Of a stretch of 64,000 bases of DNA, positions 17,248 to 25,206 are shown piece by piece. Below the pieces are notes generated by a model. The model saw only the letters and a list, made by a program, of their open reading frames with translations, was not told where the DNA came from and searched no databases. The first letter of the stretch is position 1, and the number at the start of each line of letters is the position of its first letter. The stretch comes from Clostridia bacterium (lineage in GTDB: Bacteria; Bacillota; Clostridia; Christensenellales; Borkfalkiaceae). Both the position numbers and the translations under genes were made by a program. The stretch covers positions 100,789-164,788 of the forward strand of contig JAFYTO010000010.1 in NCBI GenBank assembly GCA_017558825.1. Reading direction: 5' to 3'.

Positions 17248-17784
17248 GTGATGTGCTATCAAGAAAATGAAGAATATTGCTTAAACCGCTTTCCTAAAAA
17301 GGCAAAAACGGAAGGCATGGTTTACTATTTTCAAAAGATAGACGGCGTGGTTGTAAAAACGGAAATAACCGTTGAACAATGGAAAGAGTTATACCTATTT
17401 AACAAGCGATTATATAGAAACAACCTTAAACACTATGATGATAGATATTTTTCACGATTCGCTGTCTATCAAGATGAAAACGGCGACGAAGCCGACCCTA
17501 TGGAATATCAAGCCGATACGGAAAGTTTTTATGCCAAAGCGTTAACGCAAGCCGAAAGTGGAGAGTTTGCTTGGTCGAAAGGTGGACTGAAAAAGCAAGT
17601 CGTTGCGCTTACGGCAGAAAACGCCGACTTGAAAAAACGGTTAGATACGTCAATGGGCGAAGTTTTAGAACTTAACAAAGAAAATAGAGAACTGTCAGAA
17701 CATAAGGTTAAAACTTCGATTGCTCTTACTGTATTAGACCGTTTACAGCAAGAACACTATGGGACTGCCCGACTCGGAACTTGA
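17248..17784 (+). CDS. Hypothetical protein with C-terminal coiled coil
   Basis: 178 residues from a GTG (an ATG is the second codon); no convincing ribosome site is present. The N-terminal half is aromatic-rich (YYFQKIDGVV, VEQWKELYLFNKRLYRN, DDRYFSRFAVYQDENGDE). Residues about 115-165 form a heptad-like coiled coil (LKKQVVALTAENADLKKRL). I do not recognise the family. Such proteins occur on Clostridia mobile elements, and the codon use and isolated position fit acquired DNA. The 3' end overlaps a second small ORF in another frame. Confidence 0.6.
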   Translation: MMCYQENEEYCLNRFPKKAKTEGMVYYFQKIDGVVVKTEITVEQWKELYLFNKRLYRNNLKHYDDRYFSRFAVYQDENGDEADPMEYQADTESFYAKALTQAESGEFAWSKGGLKKQVVALTAENADLKKRLDTSMGEVLELNKENRELSEHKVKTSIALTVLDRLQQEHYGTARLGT

Positions 17785-17920
17785 TTCTATTGCAAGAGTT
17801 TTATACTATTCTATCATAGAATATTGTAATTCTGAAAAGGGTAAAAAAGATTATGCCGAATGGCAAAAACAACGACAACTTAATATTAAAGAATTTAATA
17901 ATAAATTAACCCACATATAG
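17759..17920 (+). CDS. Small ORF overlapping the coiled-coil gene
   Basis: 53 codons, ATG at 17759, reading MGLPDSELDSIARVLYYSI then a Glu-Tyr-Cys segment and KGKKDYAEWQKQRQ. The amphipathic E-L-x-S-I-A-R-V-L pattern and charged tail resemble small proteins on mobilisable elements. The 26-base overlap suggests either translational coupling or that one protein was split by a frameshift near 17770. No ribosome site stands out. Function unknown. Confidence 0.5.
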   Translation: MGLPDSELDSIARVLYYSIIEYCNSEKGKKDYAEWQKQRQLNIKEFNNKLTHI

Positions 17921-17980
17921 TTATTGGGTTCTGCTGTAAAATATATTTCAGACGGTTACCTTTAAGCCGTAAAAAAGGAA

Positions 17981-18015
17981 AAGAGCGATAGATTTCTTTT
18001 CTATCGCTCTTTTTA
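17981..18015 (+). terminator. Terminator after the small ORF pair
   Basis: AAGAGCGATAG and CTATCGCTCTT flank an eight-base loop and are followed by TTT. Confidence 0.85.
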
Positions 18016-18122
18016 TATCATAAATGAAAACGCACTTAACACACTCAAAATCTACTATAACTTTCTTAATTGTTTATGATAATATTATAGTAAATATTTT
18101 CAACATTATTGATGTTTTATAT

Positions 18123-18184
18123 AAAAAAACGCCTCGGTGGTAAAGCACTATTCGTTGAATAGCATAACTCCTTACCCGCGAGGC
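18123..18184 (-). terminator. Long structured terminator-like element after the 602-residue HD gene
   Basis: On the minus strand GCCTCG (18184-18179) pairs with CGAGGC (18136-18131), GGTAAG with CTTTACC, and CTATTC with GAATAG. This gives three stacked helices with internal loops, followed by seven T. It is longer and more elaborate than the other terminators of the window. Confidence 0.7.
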
Positions 18185-18264
18185 AACATTTACTATATTA
18201 TATGAAAAAGTAAATTAATTATACACTGTTCTTTTTCACTTGTCAAGCTTTTTATGTAATATTT

Positions 18265-20073
18265 TTACAAAGCATTAATTAATTGATAAATTTCTTTTGC
18301 GTAATTATCTGTCATGCCTGAAATATAGTCAACAACTAATTTCAATTTGTAATATATATACTCCATAGAGGCTTTATCAATACACTTCGTTTCATTTAAA
18401 AAATTGTCTACGAAGTTTTTAGATATTAATGAAAAAATTCTTTTATTTTTCCCGATGTTAACAACTTGTCCACTTGTGGATTTAATTATATTTTTTGAGT
18501 TCTTACCTATTATATCGTCATATTCGTTAACATTTAAATCTAATGATAAAACTGCTTCTGTAAATACCTTTAATAAGACTGATATTATTTTTTCGCCCTG
18601 AAGTTCATTTTTTACAATATCTCTATTGTTATAAATATGTTTTTTAAATATATTTTTTTTAATCCAGCTCACGATATCACTAGATGGTATTATATCCAAT
18701 ATTTCATGCCAATTAGCATTGCCTAAAATTTTTATTCCGTCCAATATATCCTCATTACGCTCACAAAAAACCCTCACTACCTCATTAATAAGACTAATGC
18801 GTAAATCGTTAGTCATTCTTTGTATTGTTAATTCAAAAGCTTTCTCTTTGTTTATTTTTTTATTTTCTTCGTAAAACTCCTGAAAATTTGCTTTAAAAAT
18901 CTTTGCCTTTTCAGAACATTTTATTAATGCCAATTCTTCATTAAAAATTTCATAAGTGATTACATTTTTCTTAACAGCATCATCTAAATCTGATGTAACA
19001 TAACATATATCATCCGAAGCCTCTAATATAAGCGCAAATGGATTTCGTATATTTTCCTTAAATACCCCCGCTTTTTCTAGAATATTAATACTATCCTTTT
19101 CAGAATAAAAATAACCAAACTTATCACTTTCTGCCTTCAAAGAATTATACGGATATTTGATTATTGCCCCCAATACACTTAAAGATAATTCTAATGAATG
19201 TCTTGGTTTATAAATTTGAGTTTTTGCAGCAATCCTCAAACTTTGAGCATTTCCGTCAAATCTTAAAAAATCACTTTTCATCCACTCATAGTCTTGTTCA
19301 TTTTTTAAAGTAACTATTTTTTGGGTTATGCACCCCTCTTCTTTGTATATAACATATTCCAACTGGTCCCATTGTTTGTTAAAAAATGATTTTATAGAAT
19401 CTTCTCCAAAATGTCCGAATGGTGGATTACCAATATCATGCAAGCAAGCAGCACATTGCATAATTTTTTCAAACATAAAGGCTCTCTCTTTCTTTTTTTC
19501 ATTATCCTGTGAAGTATTTAATCCACAAAGGTTTCCAATAGCTCCAGCTATACTAGAAACTTCAAGAGAATGTGTTAATCTTGTCCTTGCATAATCATAT
19601 TTTTCCAATGGAAAAACTTGCGCCTTATCTTGAAGTCGTCTAAACGCCGAAGAATATATTATTCTACTATAATCGTTAATTAAAGAGTGCACATAAAAAG
19701 TTTCTTTTTCTTTAAGCATTTTACAAATTGTATTAATTAACCCAAAAACAGTCTTTTTAGCTCTATCAACTGAATCGTTATTAAATGTTTCAAGGTTACC
19801 GAATAATTGATTTAAACTACTATTTATTTTTTCACTATCAATAAACTTCAATTTGTTCTTTATTATGTTTTTTATTCTTTTTAAACAATTTTTATGATAT
19901 GATGAAGATTCATAATTTAAAACAAAAAATTTCAATATCTTGAATAAATTCAATATATCATTTTTGTCAATTTCAGTACTTTGTTCATACTTACTTAAAT
20001 ATTCATCTATTGCCTCAATGTTTAGCAATCTTACATTACTCAGTATACCAATCTCTTTTGTAATATTCCACAT
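18265..20073 (-). CDS. dGTPase-like HD-domain protein with long N-terminal extension
   Basis: 602 residues. The dNTP triphosphohydrolase core starts near residue 134 (DYSRIIYSSAFRRLQDKAQV). The HD metal site is built from LTHSLEVSSIAG (His168), CLHDIGNPPFGHFGE and a later Asp in LEASDDICY. The first 130 residues, a helical charged region, are not part of typical dGTPases. Family members hydrolyse dGTP or other dNTPs to the nucleoside and triphosphate; some deplete dNTPs as antiphage defence. GAGGT precedes the ATG. It has a near-consensus promoter of its own and no operon partner. Confidence 0.88.
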   Translation of the reverse strand: MWNITKEIGILSNVRLLNIEAIDEYLSKYEQSTEIDKNDILNLFKILKFFVLNYESSSYHKNCLKRIKNIIKNKLKFIDSEKINSSLNQLFGNLETFNNDSVDRAKKTVFGLINTICKMLKEKETFYVHSLINDYSRIIYSSAFRRLQDKAQVFPLEKYDYARTRLTHSLEVSSIAGAIGNLCGLNTSQDNEKKKERAFMFEKIMQCAACLHDIGNPPFGHFGEDSIKSFFNKQWDQLEYVIYKEEGCITQKIVTLKNEQDYEWMKSDFLRFDGNAQSLRIAAKTQIYKPRHSLELSLSVLGAIIKYPYNSLKAESDKFGYFYSEKDSINILEKAGVFKENIRNPFALILEASDDICYVTSDLDDAVKKNVITYEIFNEELALIKCSEKAKIFKANFQEFYEENKKINKEKAFELTIQRMTNDLRISLINEVVRVFCERNEDILDGIKILGNANWHEILDIIPSSDIVSWIKKNIFKKHIYNNRDIVKNELQGEKIISVLLKVFTEAVLSLDLNVNEYDDIIGKNSKNIIKSTSGQVVNIGKNKRIFSLISKNFVDNFLNETKCIDKASMEYIYYKLKLVVDYISGMTDNYAKEIYQLINAL

Positions 20074-20089
20074 GCTTTACCTCGCTTAC

Positions 20090-20118
20090 ATTATATAGTA
20101 GTATACTGATTTAGTCAA
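20090..20118 (-). promoter_or_regulatory. Promoter of the 602-residue HD gene
   Basis: On the minus strand TTGACT (20118-20113), 17 bases, TATAAT (20095-20090). The start codon is 17 bases further, leaving a short leader with GAGGT. Confidence 0.8.
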
Positions 20119-20224
20119 CAATAGTAAAGTGTTTCTTAAAACTTTTAAAACGTTTTCCCCTATAAAAAATATTAATAACATACAGTTTATTAAATGCAAA
20201 AGCCAAGTACAAATCAATCGTTAA

Positions 20225-20419
20225 TTATCCAAACTCTTTCTCCATCTTTAAAAACGGCTTTGGGTTTTTGCTAGGCATTTCGCCTAAGGCTTCTCTTGTT
20301 AAACGTTTTTTCGTTTTAATCCGACTTTGACCGTTTTGTTCTAAAGCAAAATTGTAGGCGTCATTGTTTAAGTTTTTAGTCAAAACCAAAGTATCGTCTA
20401 AATCTACAACGTAAACCAA
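20225..20419 (-). CDS. Short HAD-like protein (N-terminal catalytic motif only)
   Basis: 64 residues from a TTG that directly follows the stop of the DprA-like gene. It reads MVYVVDLDDTLVLTKNLNND, with the D-x-D-D-T motif I of HAD phosphatases, then a basic segment (SRIKTKKRLTREAL). HAD enzymes normally need motifs II-IV beyond this length, so this is a truncated gene or a tiny family I do not know. Tight coupling to the DprA-like gene suggests joint function. Confidence 0.6.
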   Translation of the reverse strand: MVYVVDLDDTLVLTKNLNNDAYNFALEQNGQSRIKTKKRLTREALGEMPSKNPKPFLKMEKEFG

Positions 20420-21247
20420 TTATAGTTCCTCAATTTCTTTTGGCGATACAATTTTTTCACCTTGCATAACGTAGTCTTTATTTAAACCAAAAGTTAAATT
20501 GCTAGAGTCACTTTCTCTATACATAACAAGTCGCTTTTTGCCGTATTCTTTAGCCTTTTCAAAAGCGTAGCGAGAACCACTATCGCCTTCACTTTTACGA
20601 TAACTTGCAATTAAAATAACTGCTTTACTATATAATGCTTGAAGTCTATCGCGCTCAATAAATCGCTTAACACTTTCGTACTTATTTTTAGGCTCATTTA
20701 TATATTCACTTATTATCAACCCGCCATTGTGTATAATTTCTTTTGCTAAGCCAATATTTTCTTTTGGATAAATTTTTTCTATGGTTGATGGAAGAAAAGC
20801 AATCGTTTTTGCATTGTTTTTAACACTTTCAATGTGTGCAACCGTATCGCAACCTTTTGCAAGCCCACTAACTATGTTAAACTCTTTTTCAATTAAACTT
20901 TTTACAACTTTTTGTTCTCTTTCTACTATTTCATTAGTTGGCGTTAAAACACCTATAACTGCAACGTTTTTATCAGCGTTATTAAGTAGCGTTATATCTC
21001 CTTTATATGCAAAGAAAAACGGCTTTTCACTATTTTTAAGTTTAACGTTTACGCTAGGGAAATTTTTATCAAATACGCTAATAACGTTTATTTCTTTTTC
21101 CATAAGTTCTTGTTTTATTGCTTGTAGGTCGCAAGAAAAAGTGTTTATATAATCTTCATTATAAAACAATTTCCAAAATTGAGCGTTAGATTTTATAACA
21201 CCTGTTTTTATTAAGTTATAAAGTTTTAATGAAATGTTTGAACTCAT
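20420..21247 (-). CDS. DprA/Smf-like DNA-processing protein (SLOG fold), divergent paralogue
   Basis: 275 residues. The Rossmann-type SLOG core spans about 90-245, with FNIVSGLAKGCDTVAHIESV, then TIAFLPSTIEKIYPKEN, and later GGLIISEYINEP and IERDRLQALYSKAVILI, all DprA signatures. The first strand motif (VAVIGVLTPTNE) departs from the usual G-S-R start. DprA loads RecA on incoming ssDNA; accessory paralogues occur in defence islands. AAAGGT precedes the ATG. It sits between a dGTPase-like gene and a tRNA cluster, away from the usual topA/rnhB context. Confidence 0.85.
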   Translation of the reverse strand: MSSNISLKLYNLIKTGVIKSNAQFWKLFYNEDYINTFSCDLQAIKQELMEKEINVISVFDKNFPSVNVKLKNSEKPFFFAYKGDITLLNNADKNVAVIGVLTPTNEIVEREQKVVKSLIEKEFNIVSGLAKGCDTVAHIESVKNNAKTIAFLPSTIEKIYPKENIGLAKEIIHNGGLIISEYINEPKNKYESVKRFIERDRLQALYSKAVILIASYRKSEGDSGSRYAFEKAKEYGKKRLVMYRESDSSNLTFGLNKDYVMQGEKIVSPKEIEEL

Positions 21248-21352
21248 AACCTTTACCTTGTTTTTGCTGTTACGTATAGTATAACACTTTTTGCGCCTAA
21301 ATCAAACAATATTATATATTGAATAAACTTTACTTCTCACCTTGGTAGGCAC

Positions 21353-21382
21353 GAAAAAACGCACACCAATTAGGTGTGCGTT
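21353..21382 (-). terminator. Terminator of the tRNA cluster
   Basis: ACGCACACC and GGTGTGCGT with a five-base loop; on the minus strand a run of T follows, just downstream of tRNA-Glu. Confidence 0.9.
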
Positions 21383-21387
21383 ATTCG

Positions 21388-21463
21388 TGGTGACCCTACC
21401 GAGGTTCGAACTCGGGTTACCGCCGTGAAAGGGCGATGTCTTAGACCGCTTGACCATAGGGCC
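21388..21463 (-). tRNA. tRNA-Glu (anticodon TTC)
   Basis: Folds as a full cloverleaf of 76 bases with encoded CCA. The acceptor GGCCCTA pairs with TAGGGTC, the anticodon arm is CGCCCTTTCACGGCG, and the T-loop is TTCGAAC. It is the last of three tRNAs transcribed together. Confidence 0.95.
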
Positions 21464-21493
21464 GATATATATAAATTTTGTTGTAGTTTATTT

Positions 21494-21570
21494 TGGTAGC
21501 GGCGGTCAGATTCGAACCAACGACCTGCCGGGTATGAACCGGCCGCTCTAACCAACTAAGCTACGCCGCC
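21494..21570 (-). tRNA. tRNA-Met (CAT), elongator
   Basis: 77 bases with encoded CCA. The acceptor GGCGGCG pairs fully with CGCCGCT up to the discriminator, which an initiator would not do at base pair 1-72. Anticodon arm CCGGTTCATACCCGG. The start GGCGGCGTAGC and end GCTACCA are those of Firmicutes elongator tRNA-Met; tRNA-Ile2 (CAT) is the alternative but fits less well. Confidence 0.88.
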
Positions 21571-21595
21571 ATAACTCTACCTTCGCGGTAGAAAT

Positions 21596-21673
<78 letters not shown>

Positions 21674-21843
21674 ACGATTAGTGCCTGTTTATAATACCTA
21701 AATTATTAAGTTTTGTCAACTGTTTTTTGCTATCATTTTTAAAAATTTTTGTAAAATTTAGCCCAAACGCAAAAAATCAATTAAATACCACCCTTTGCCC
21801 ACTCGTTTTTGCTTGTTTTTAACCGCTTTTTTAATAATTTTAA

Positions 21844-21871
21844 TTGAAAATATTTAATATTATGTTATAAT
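21844..21871 (+). promoter_or_regulatory. Promoter of the SDR-tilS unit
   Basis: TTGAAA at 21844-21849, 16 bases, and an extended -10 TGTTATAAT (hexamer 21866-21871), 33 bases before the ATG. The rest of the 21674-21903 gap shows nothing. Confidence 0.7.
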
Positions 21872-21903
21872 ATATAAAAAATATAAGCAAAGGAAGTAAA
21901 ACT

Positions 21904-22680
21904 ATGAATATAGCAATTATTACAGGCGCTTCTTCTGGTATGGGCAAAGAATTCGTTATTCAAGCGGACGCACGCTATCAATTAGACGAAATTTGGGTTA
22001 TTGCAAGGCGTACTGAAAGGCTTTTAGAACTTCAAGACGAGGTTAAAACTAAAATCGTTCCACTTTCACTTGACCTTACAAAAACTGAGAGTTTTGAAAC
22101 GTTAAAGCAAAAACTTGAAGAAGAAAACCCAAACGTTAAACTCTTTGTTAATTCTAGCGGTTTTGGCAAGTTTGCAACTTTTACGGAATCTAATATAGAG
22201 TCTAACGCAAATATGTGCGACCTTAACTTAAAGGCAATGATTATGGCAACTCAAATAGTGTTACCATTTATTCACGAAGGCGGTAAAATTATTGAAGTTG
22301 GCTCACTTTCTTCATTTGAGCCTGTGCCACACCTTTCCGTTTACGCTGCAACAAAAGCGGCGGTTTTAAGTTTTACAAGAGCGCTTGCTCACGAACTTAA
22401 ACCTAAAAAAATTAGGGTGTTATGCCTTTGCCCTTATTGGGTTAAAACTGAATTTTTCTTACGTGCTGACGAAAAAGAAAAAATGAAAAAGTTTGATGCT
22501 ATGTACGAAGCTGACTTTGTTGTTAAAGTTGCTTACAACGCTCTTGACAAAACTAAAAAAGACTACGTTGTACCTGGTGCATACGCTAAACTTTTACGCG
22601 CAATGGCAAAAATTGTTAGCCATAAATTTATGATGCGCGTTATGGACGTAATGTTCAAATTTGATAAAGTAGAAAAATAA
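21904..22680 (+). CDS. Short-chain dehydrogenase/reductase
   Basis: 258 residues, classical SDR length. The cofactor motif is ITGASSGMGKE, with N-S-S-G-F-G in place of the NAG motif, and the catalytic Ser in EVGSLSSFEP and Tyr/Lys in YAATKAA. The helical C-terminus is membrane-seeking (KLLRAMAKIVSHKFMMRVMD). R-R-T after the first strand suggests NADP use. Substrate unknown. GGAAG precedes the ATG, and tilS starts two bases after the stop. Confidence 0.9.
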   Translation: MNIAIITGASSGMGKEFVIQADARYQLDEIWVIARRTERLLELQDEVKTKIVPLSLDLTKTESFETLKQKLEEENPNVKLFVNSSGFGKFATFTESNIESNANMCDLNLKAMIMATQIVLPFIHEGGKIIEVGSLSSFEPVPHLSVYAATKAAVLSFTRALAHELKPKKIRVLCLCPYWVKTEFFLRADEKEKMKKFDAMYEADFVVKVAYNALDKTKKDYVVPGAYAKLLRAMAKIVSHKFMMRVMDVMFKFDKVEK

Positions 22681-22682
22681 TT

Positions 22683-23972
22683 ATGTTAGACGTTAACCTT
22701 TTTAATAGTGGCGACGTTGTTGCGGTTTCACTTTCTGGCGGAAAGGATAGTATGTGCTTACTTTCCTTATTATTAAACAACGCTAAAAAGTTAGGCATAA
22801 CCGTTAAAGCAATAAATATTGACCACTCTATACGCGGAATAGAAAGTGAAAATGACAGTAAGTTTGTTAAAGAATACTGCCAGTCTTTTGCCGTTCCGCT
22901 TTACTTTAAAAAGGTTGACGCTATATCTTATTCTAAACAAAACGGCTACACGCTTGAACAAGGCGCAAGAGAACTGCGCTACTCTATTTTTAAAGAGGCA
23001 ATTAAAAGCGGTTTTTGCACTAAAGTTGCAACGGCGCACCACGCAAACGACAATTTTGAAACGGTGCTTTTTAATATTTTCCGTGGCAGTGGCGTGCAAG
23101 GGCTTACAGGCATTAAAGCGGTTTCTAACGGAGTTGTTCGCCCGCTTTTAAACGCTACTAAAAACGAGATTGAAGAATATATTGTGGCTAACGCTATTCC
23201 GTTTGTTGAAGATAGCACCAATAGCCTTGACGATTACACGCGTAACTATATTCGCCTAAACGTTGCGCCTTTAATTTTAGAAAAGTTTAACGGCGCGGTT
23301 AATAGCGTAAATAGGCTTACAAGAACTATTAGTGAAGAAGACGAGTTTTTAAACGAACTTGCCAAAAACGCCATTGCTAAATTTGACGGCAACTACTGCT
23401 TGCCAACCACTTTGCAAAGCGTAATTTTTAAGCGTGCAACCATTTTAATTTTAAAGGAACTTGGCGTTACAAAAGATTATGAAAAAGTGCATATTGACGG
23501 CGCGTTTTCACTAATTTCGCTTAAAAACGGCAGTCAAATTACACTTCCAAGCGGTATTTTTTGCGTTAGAGAGTACGACTATATTGTGTTTTACAAAAAC
23601 CGTGAAGCACCTTTAACACCTACCTACAATTTTAGCGTGGGTGAGTTTGATTTTAACGATTCTTTAATAAAAATTGAGCGCGTAGAAAAGCGCGAAGACG
23701 GGCTTTTTATTGATGAAAACAAAGTGCCTAAAAACTCGGTTATTAGAGCAAGGCAAAACGGAGATTTGTTTACAAAGTTTAGCGGTGGAACTAAAAAATT
23801 AAAAGACTATCTAATTGATAAAAAAATTCCTAAATTAAAGCGTGATAGCCTTGTGGTTTTAGCAAGTGGCAGTGATATTTTAGCAATTTTTGGCGTTGAA
23901 ATTAGTGACAAGGTTAAGTGCGACAGTCAAACAAAAAGCATTTTAAAACTTACCGCGATTAAAAAACAGTAA
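22683..23972 (+). CDS. tilS: tRNA(Ile)-lysidine synthase
   Basis: 429 residues. The PP-loop motif VAVSLSGGKDSMCLL is near the start, and AHHANDNFETVLFNIFRGSG is the family motif that follows. The central domain lies at about 200-330. The C-terminal TilS domain has RARQNGDLF, GTKKLKDYLIDKKIPK and VVLASGSDILAIFG. It modifies C34 of tRNA-Ile(CAT) to lysidine so AUA is read as Ile. It is in an operon with the SDR gene. Confidence 0.95.
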   Translation: MLDVNLFNSGDVVAVSLSGGKDSMCLLSLLLNNAKKLGITVKAINIDHSIRGIESENDSKFVKEYCQSFAVPLYFKKVDAISYSKQNGYTLEQGARELRYSIFKEAIKSGFCTKVATAHHANDNFETVLFNIFRGSGVQGLTGIKAVSNGVVRPLLNATKNEIEEYIVANAIPFVEDSTNSLDDYTRNYIRLNVAPLILEKFNGAVNSVNRLTRTISEEDEFLNELAKNAIAKFDGNYCLPTTLQSVIFKRATILILKELGVTKDYEKVHIDGAFSLISLKNGSQITLPSGIFCVREYDYIVFYKNREAPLTPTYNFSVGEFDFNDSLIKIERVEKREDGLFIDENKVPKNSVIRARQNGDLFTKFSGGTKKLKDYLIDKKIPKLKRDSLVVLASGSDILAIFGVEISDKVKCDSQTKSILKLTAIKKQ

Positions 23973-24033
23973 CAAAACGGCAAAATTACGCGTATAATAT
24001 AATAAATATTATAAAAATGTATAATTAAAATTG

Positions 24034-24062
24034 TTGACACATTTTTTTTGAGGTGTTACAAT
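24034..24062 (+). promoter_or_regulatory. Promoter of the lysine operon
   Basis: TTGACA at 24034-24039, 17 bases, TACAAT at 24057-24062, just before the riboswitch. Confidence 0.88.
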
Positions 24063-24085
24063 AATAACAAATTAAATAAAATTTT

Positions 24086-24291
24086 GAGTAGAGGCGCGCT
24101 TGTCAAGAGTATTACGCAAATTATGGTTGCCAAAACCGCGTAAAAAAGGGTCAAGTGCCGAAGTTAGTAAAGTGGCAAATTACTTGCTGGCAATTTAGAA
24201 AATATCTATCTTGCTGTCGCATTTTTATGCGGAGTGCTATTCTGTTTTTTCTTATTGAGTTTACGGAGTAGCATTTGTTATTCCTTTTTTT
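24086..24291 (+). promoter_or_regulatory. Lysine (L-box) riboswitch with terminator
   Basis: Conserved L-box blocks appear in order: GAGTAGAGGCGCG, AGAGTA, AAAGGGTCAAGTGCCGAAG, CTGGCA, CTGTCGC and GGAGTGCTATTC. GAGTAG pairs with CTATTC to close P1. The expression platform is visible: GTGCTAT can instead pair with GTAGCAT (antiterminator). When P1 holds, GGAGTA (24265-24270) and TATTCC (24279-24284) form a terminator followed by seven T. Lysine should therefore shut the dap operon off. It accounts for most of the gap 23973-24309. Confidence 0.95.
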
Positions 24292-24309
24292 ATTGTTAGG
24301 AGATATATT

Positions 24310-25197
24310 ATGAAAAAGACTATTTTTACCGGAGCAGCAACAGCAATCGTTACGCCTATGGATGAAAACGGCGTAAACTACCAAGAATTTGAAAGACTTA
24401 TTGAGTGGCAAATTCAAAACGGCATTGACGCCATTGTTTCCGTTGGTACAACGGGCGAAGGCTCTACCCTTACAGACGAAGAACATAAGCAAGCTATTAA
24501 GTTTTGCGTAGACGTTGTTAACAAGCGCGTTCCTGTTATTGCAGGCACAGGCTCTAACGACACGGCTTACGCTATTGAACTTTCTAAATATGCTGAAGAG
24601 GTTGGTGCAGACGCACTTTTACTTGTTACCCCATACTACAACAAAGCAACTCAAAAGGGCTTAATTCAAAGTTTTAAAGTTGTTGCAGATGCGGTTAATA
24701 TTCCTTGCATTTTATACAACGTTCCATCAAGAACAGGCTGTAATCTTTTACCTGAAAGCGTTGCGGTTTTAGCCGAGCACCCTAACATTGTTGCTATTAA
24801 GGAGGCTTGTGGCAACATTTCTCAAATTGCTAAACTTGCAAGCCTTTGCGGTGATAAAATTGATATTTATTCTGGTAACGATGACCAAATTGTGCCTGTT
24901 ATGTCACTTGGCGGTAAAGGCGTAATTTCCGTTCTTTCTAACATTATGCCAAATGAAACAAGCCAAATGTGCAAACTTTATATGGCTGGCAAACATCAAG
25001 AAGCTCTTAAATTGCAACTTGATTTACTTCCACTTATTGATGCACTTTTCTGCGAAGTTAACCCAATTCCTGTTAAGCACGCAGTTTATAAAATGGGCTT
25101 CTGCCAAGATTATTTAAGGCTTCCACTTACTCCAATGGAAAGCCAAAACGCGCAAAAACTTGAAAACTTAATGCGCGCACAAAATCTTATTAAATAA
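24310..25197 (+). CDS. dapA: 4-hydroxy-tetrahydrodipicolinate synthase
   Basis: 295 residues. VGTTGEGSTL binds pyruvate and aldehyde, the active-site tyrosine is in LYNVPSRTG and the Schiff-base lysine in IVAIKEACG. It condenses pyruvate with aspartate semialdehyde as the first committed step to diaminopimelate and lysine. AGGAG precedes the ATG. It is the first gene after the lysine riboswitch. A second DHDPS-fold gene at 57142 is catabolic by context. Confidence 0.96.
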   Translation: MKKTIFTGAATAIVTPMDENGVNYQEFERLIEWQIQNGIDAIVSVGTTGEGSTLTDEEHKQAIKFCVDVVNKRVPVIAGTGSNDTAYAIELSKYAEEVGADALLLVTPYYNKATQKGLIQSFKVVADAVNIPCILYNVPSRTGCNLLPESVAVLAEHPNIVAIKEACGNISQIAKLASLCGDKIDIYSGNDDQIVPVMSLGGKGVISVLSNIMPNETSQMCKLYMAGKHQEALKLQLDLLPLIDALFCEVNPIPVKHAVYKMGFCQDYLRLPLTPMESQNAQKLENLMRAQNLIK

Positions 25198-25206
25198 GGT
25201 GAATTT

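Larger units (their letters stand above)
17921..18264. other. Intergenic region between converging units
   Basis: Contains two hairpins, described separately at 17981-18012 and 18123-18184. Otherwise it is AT-rich with no coding frame I can support. Confidence 0.6.
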
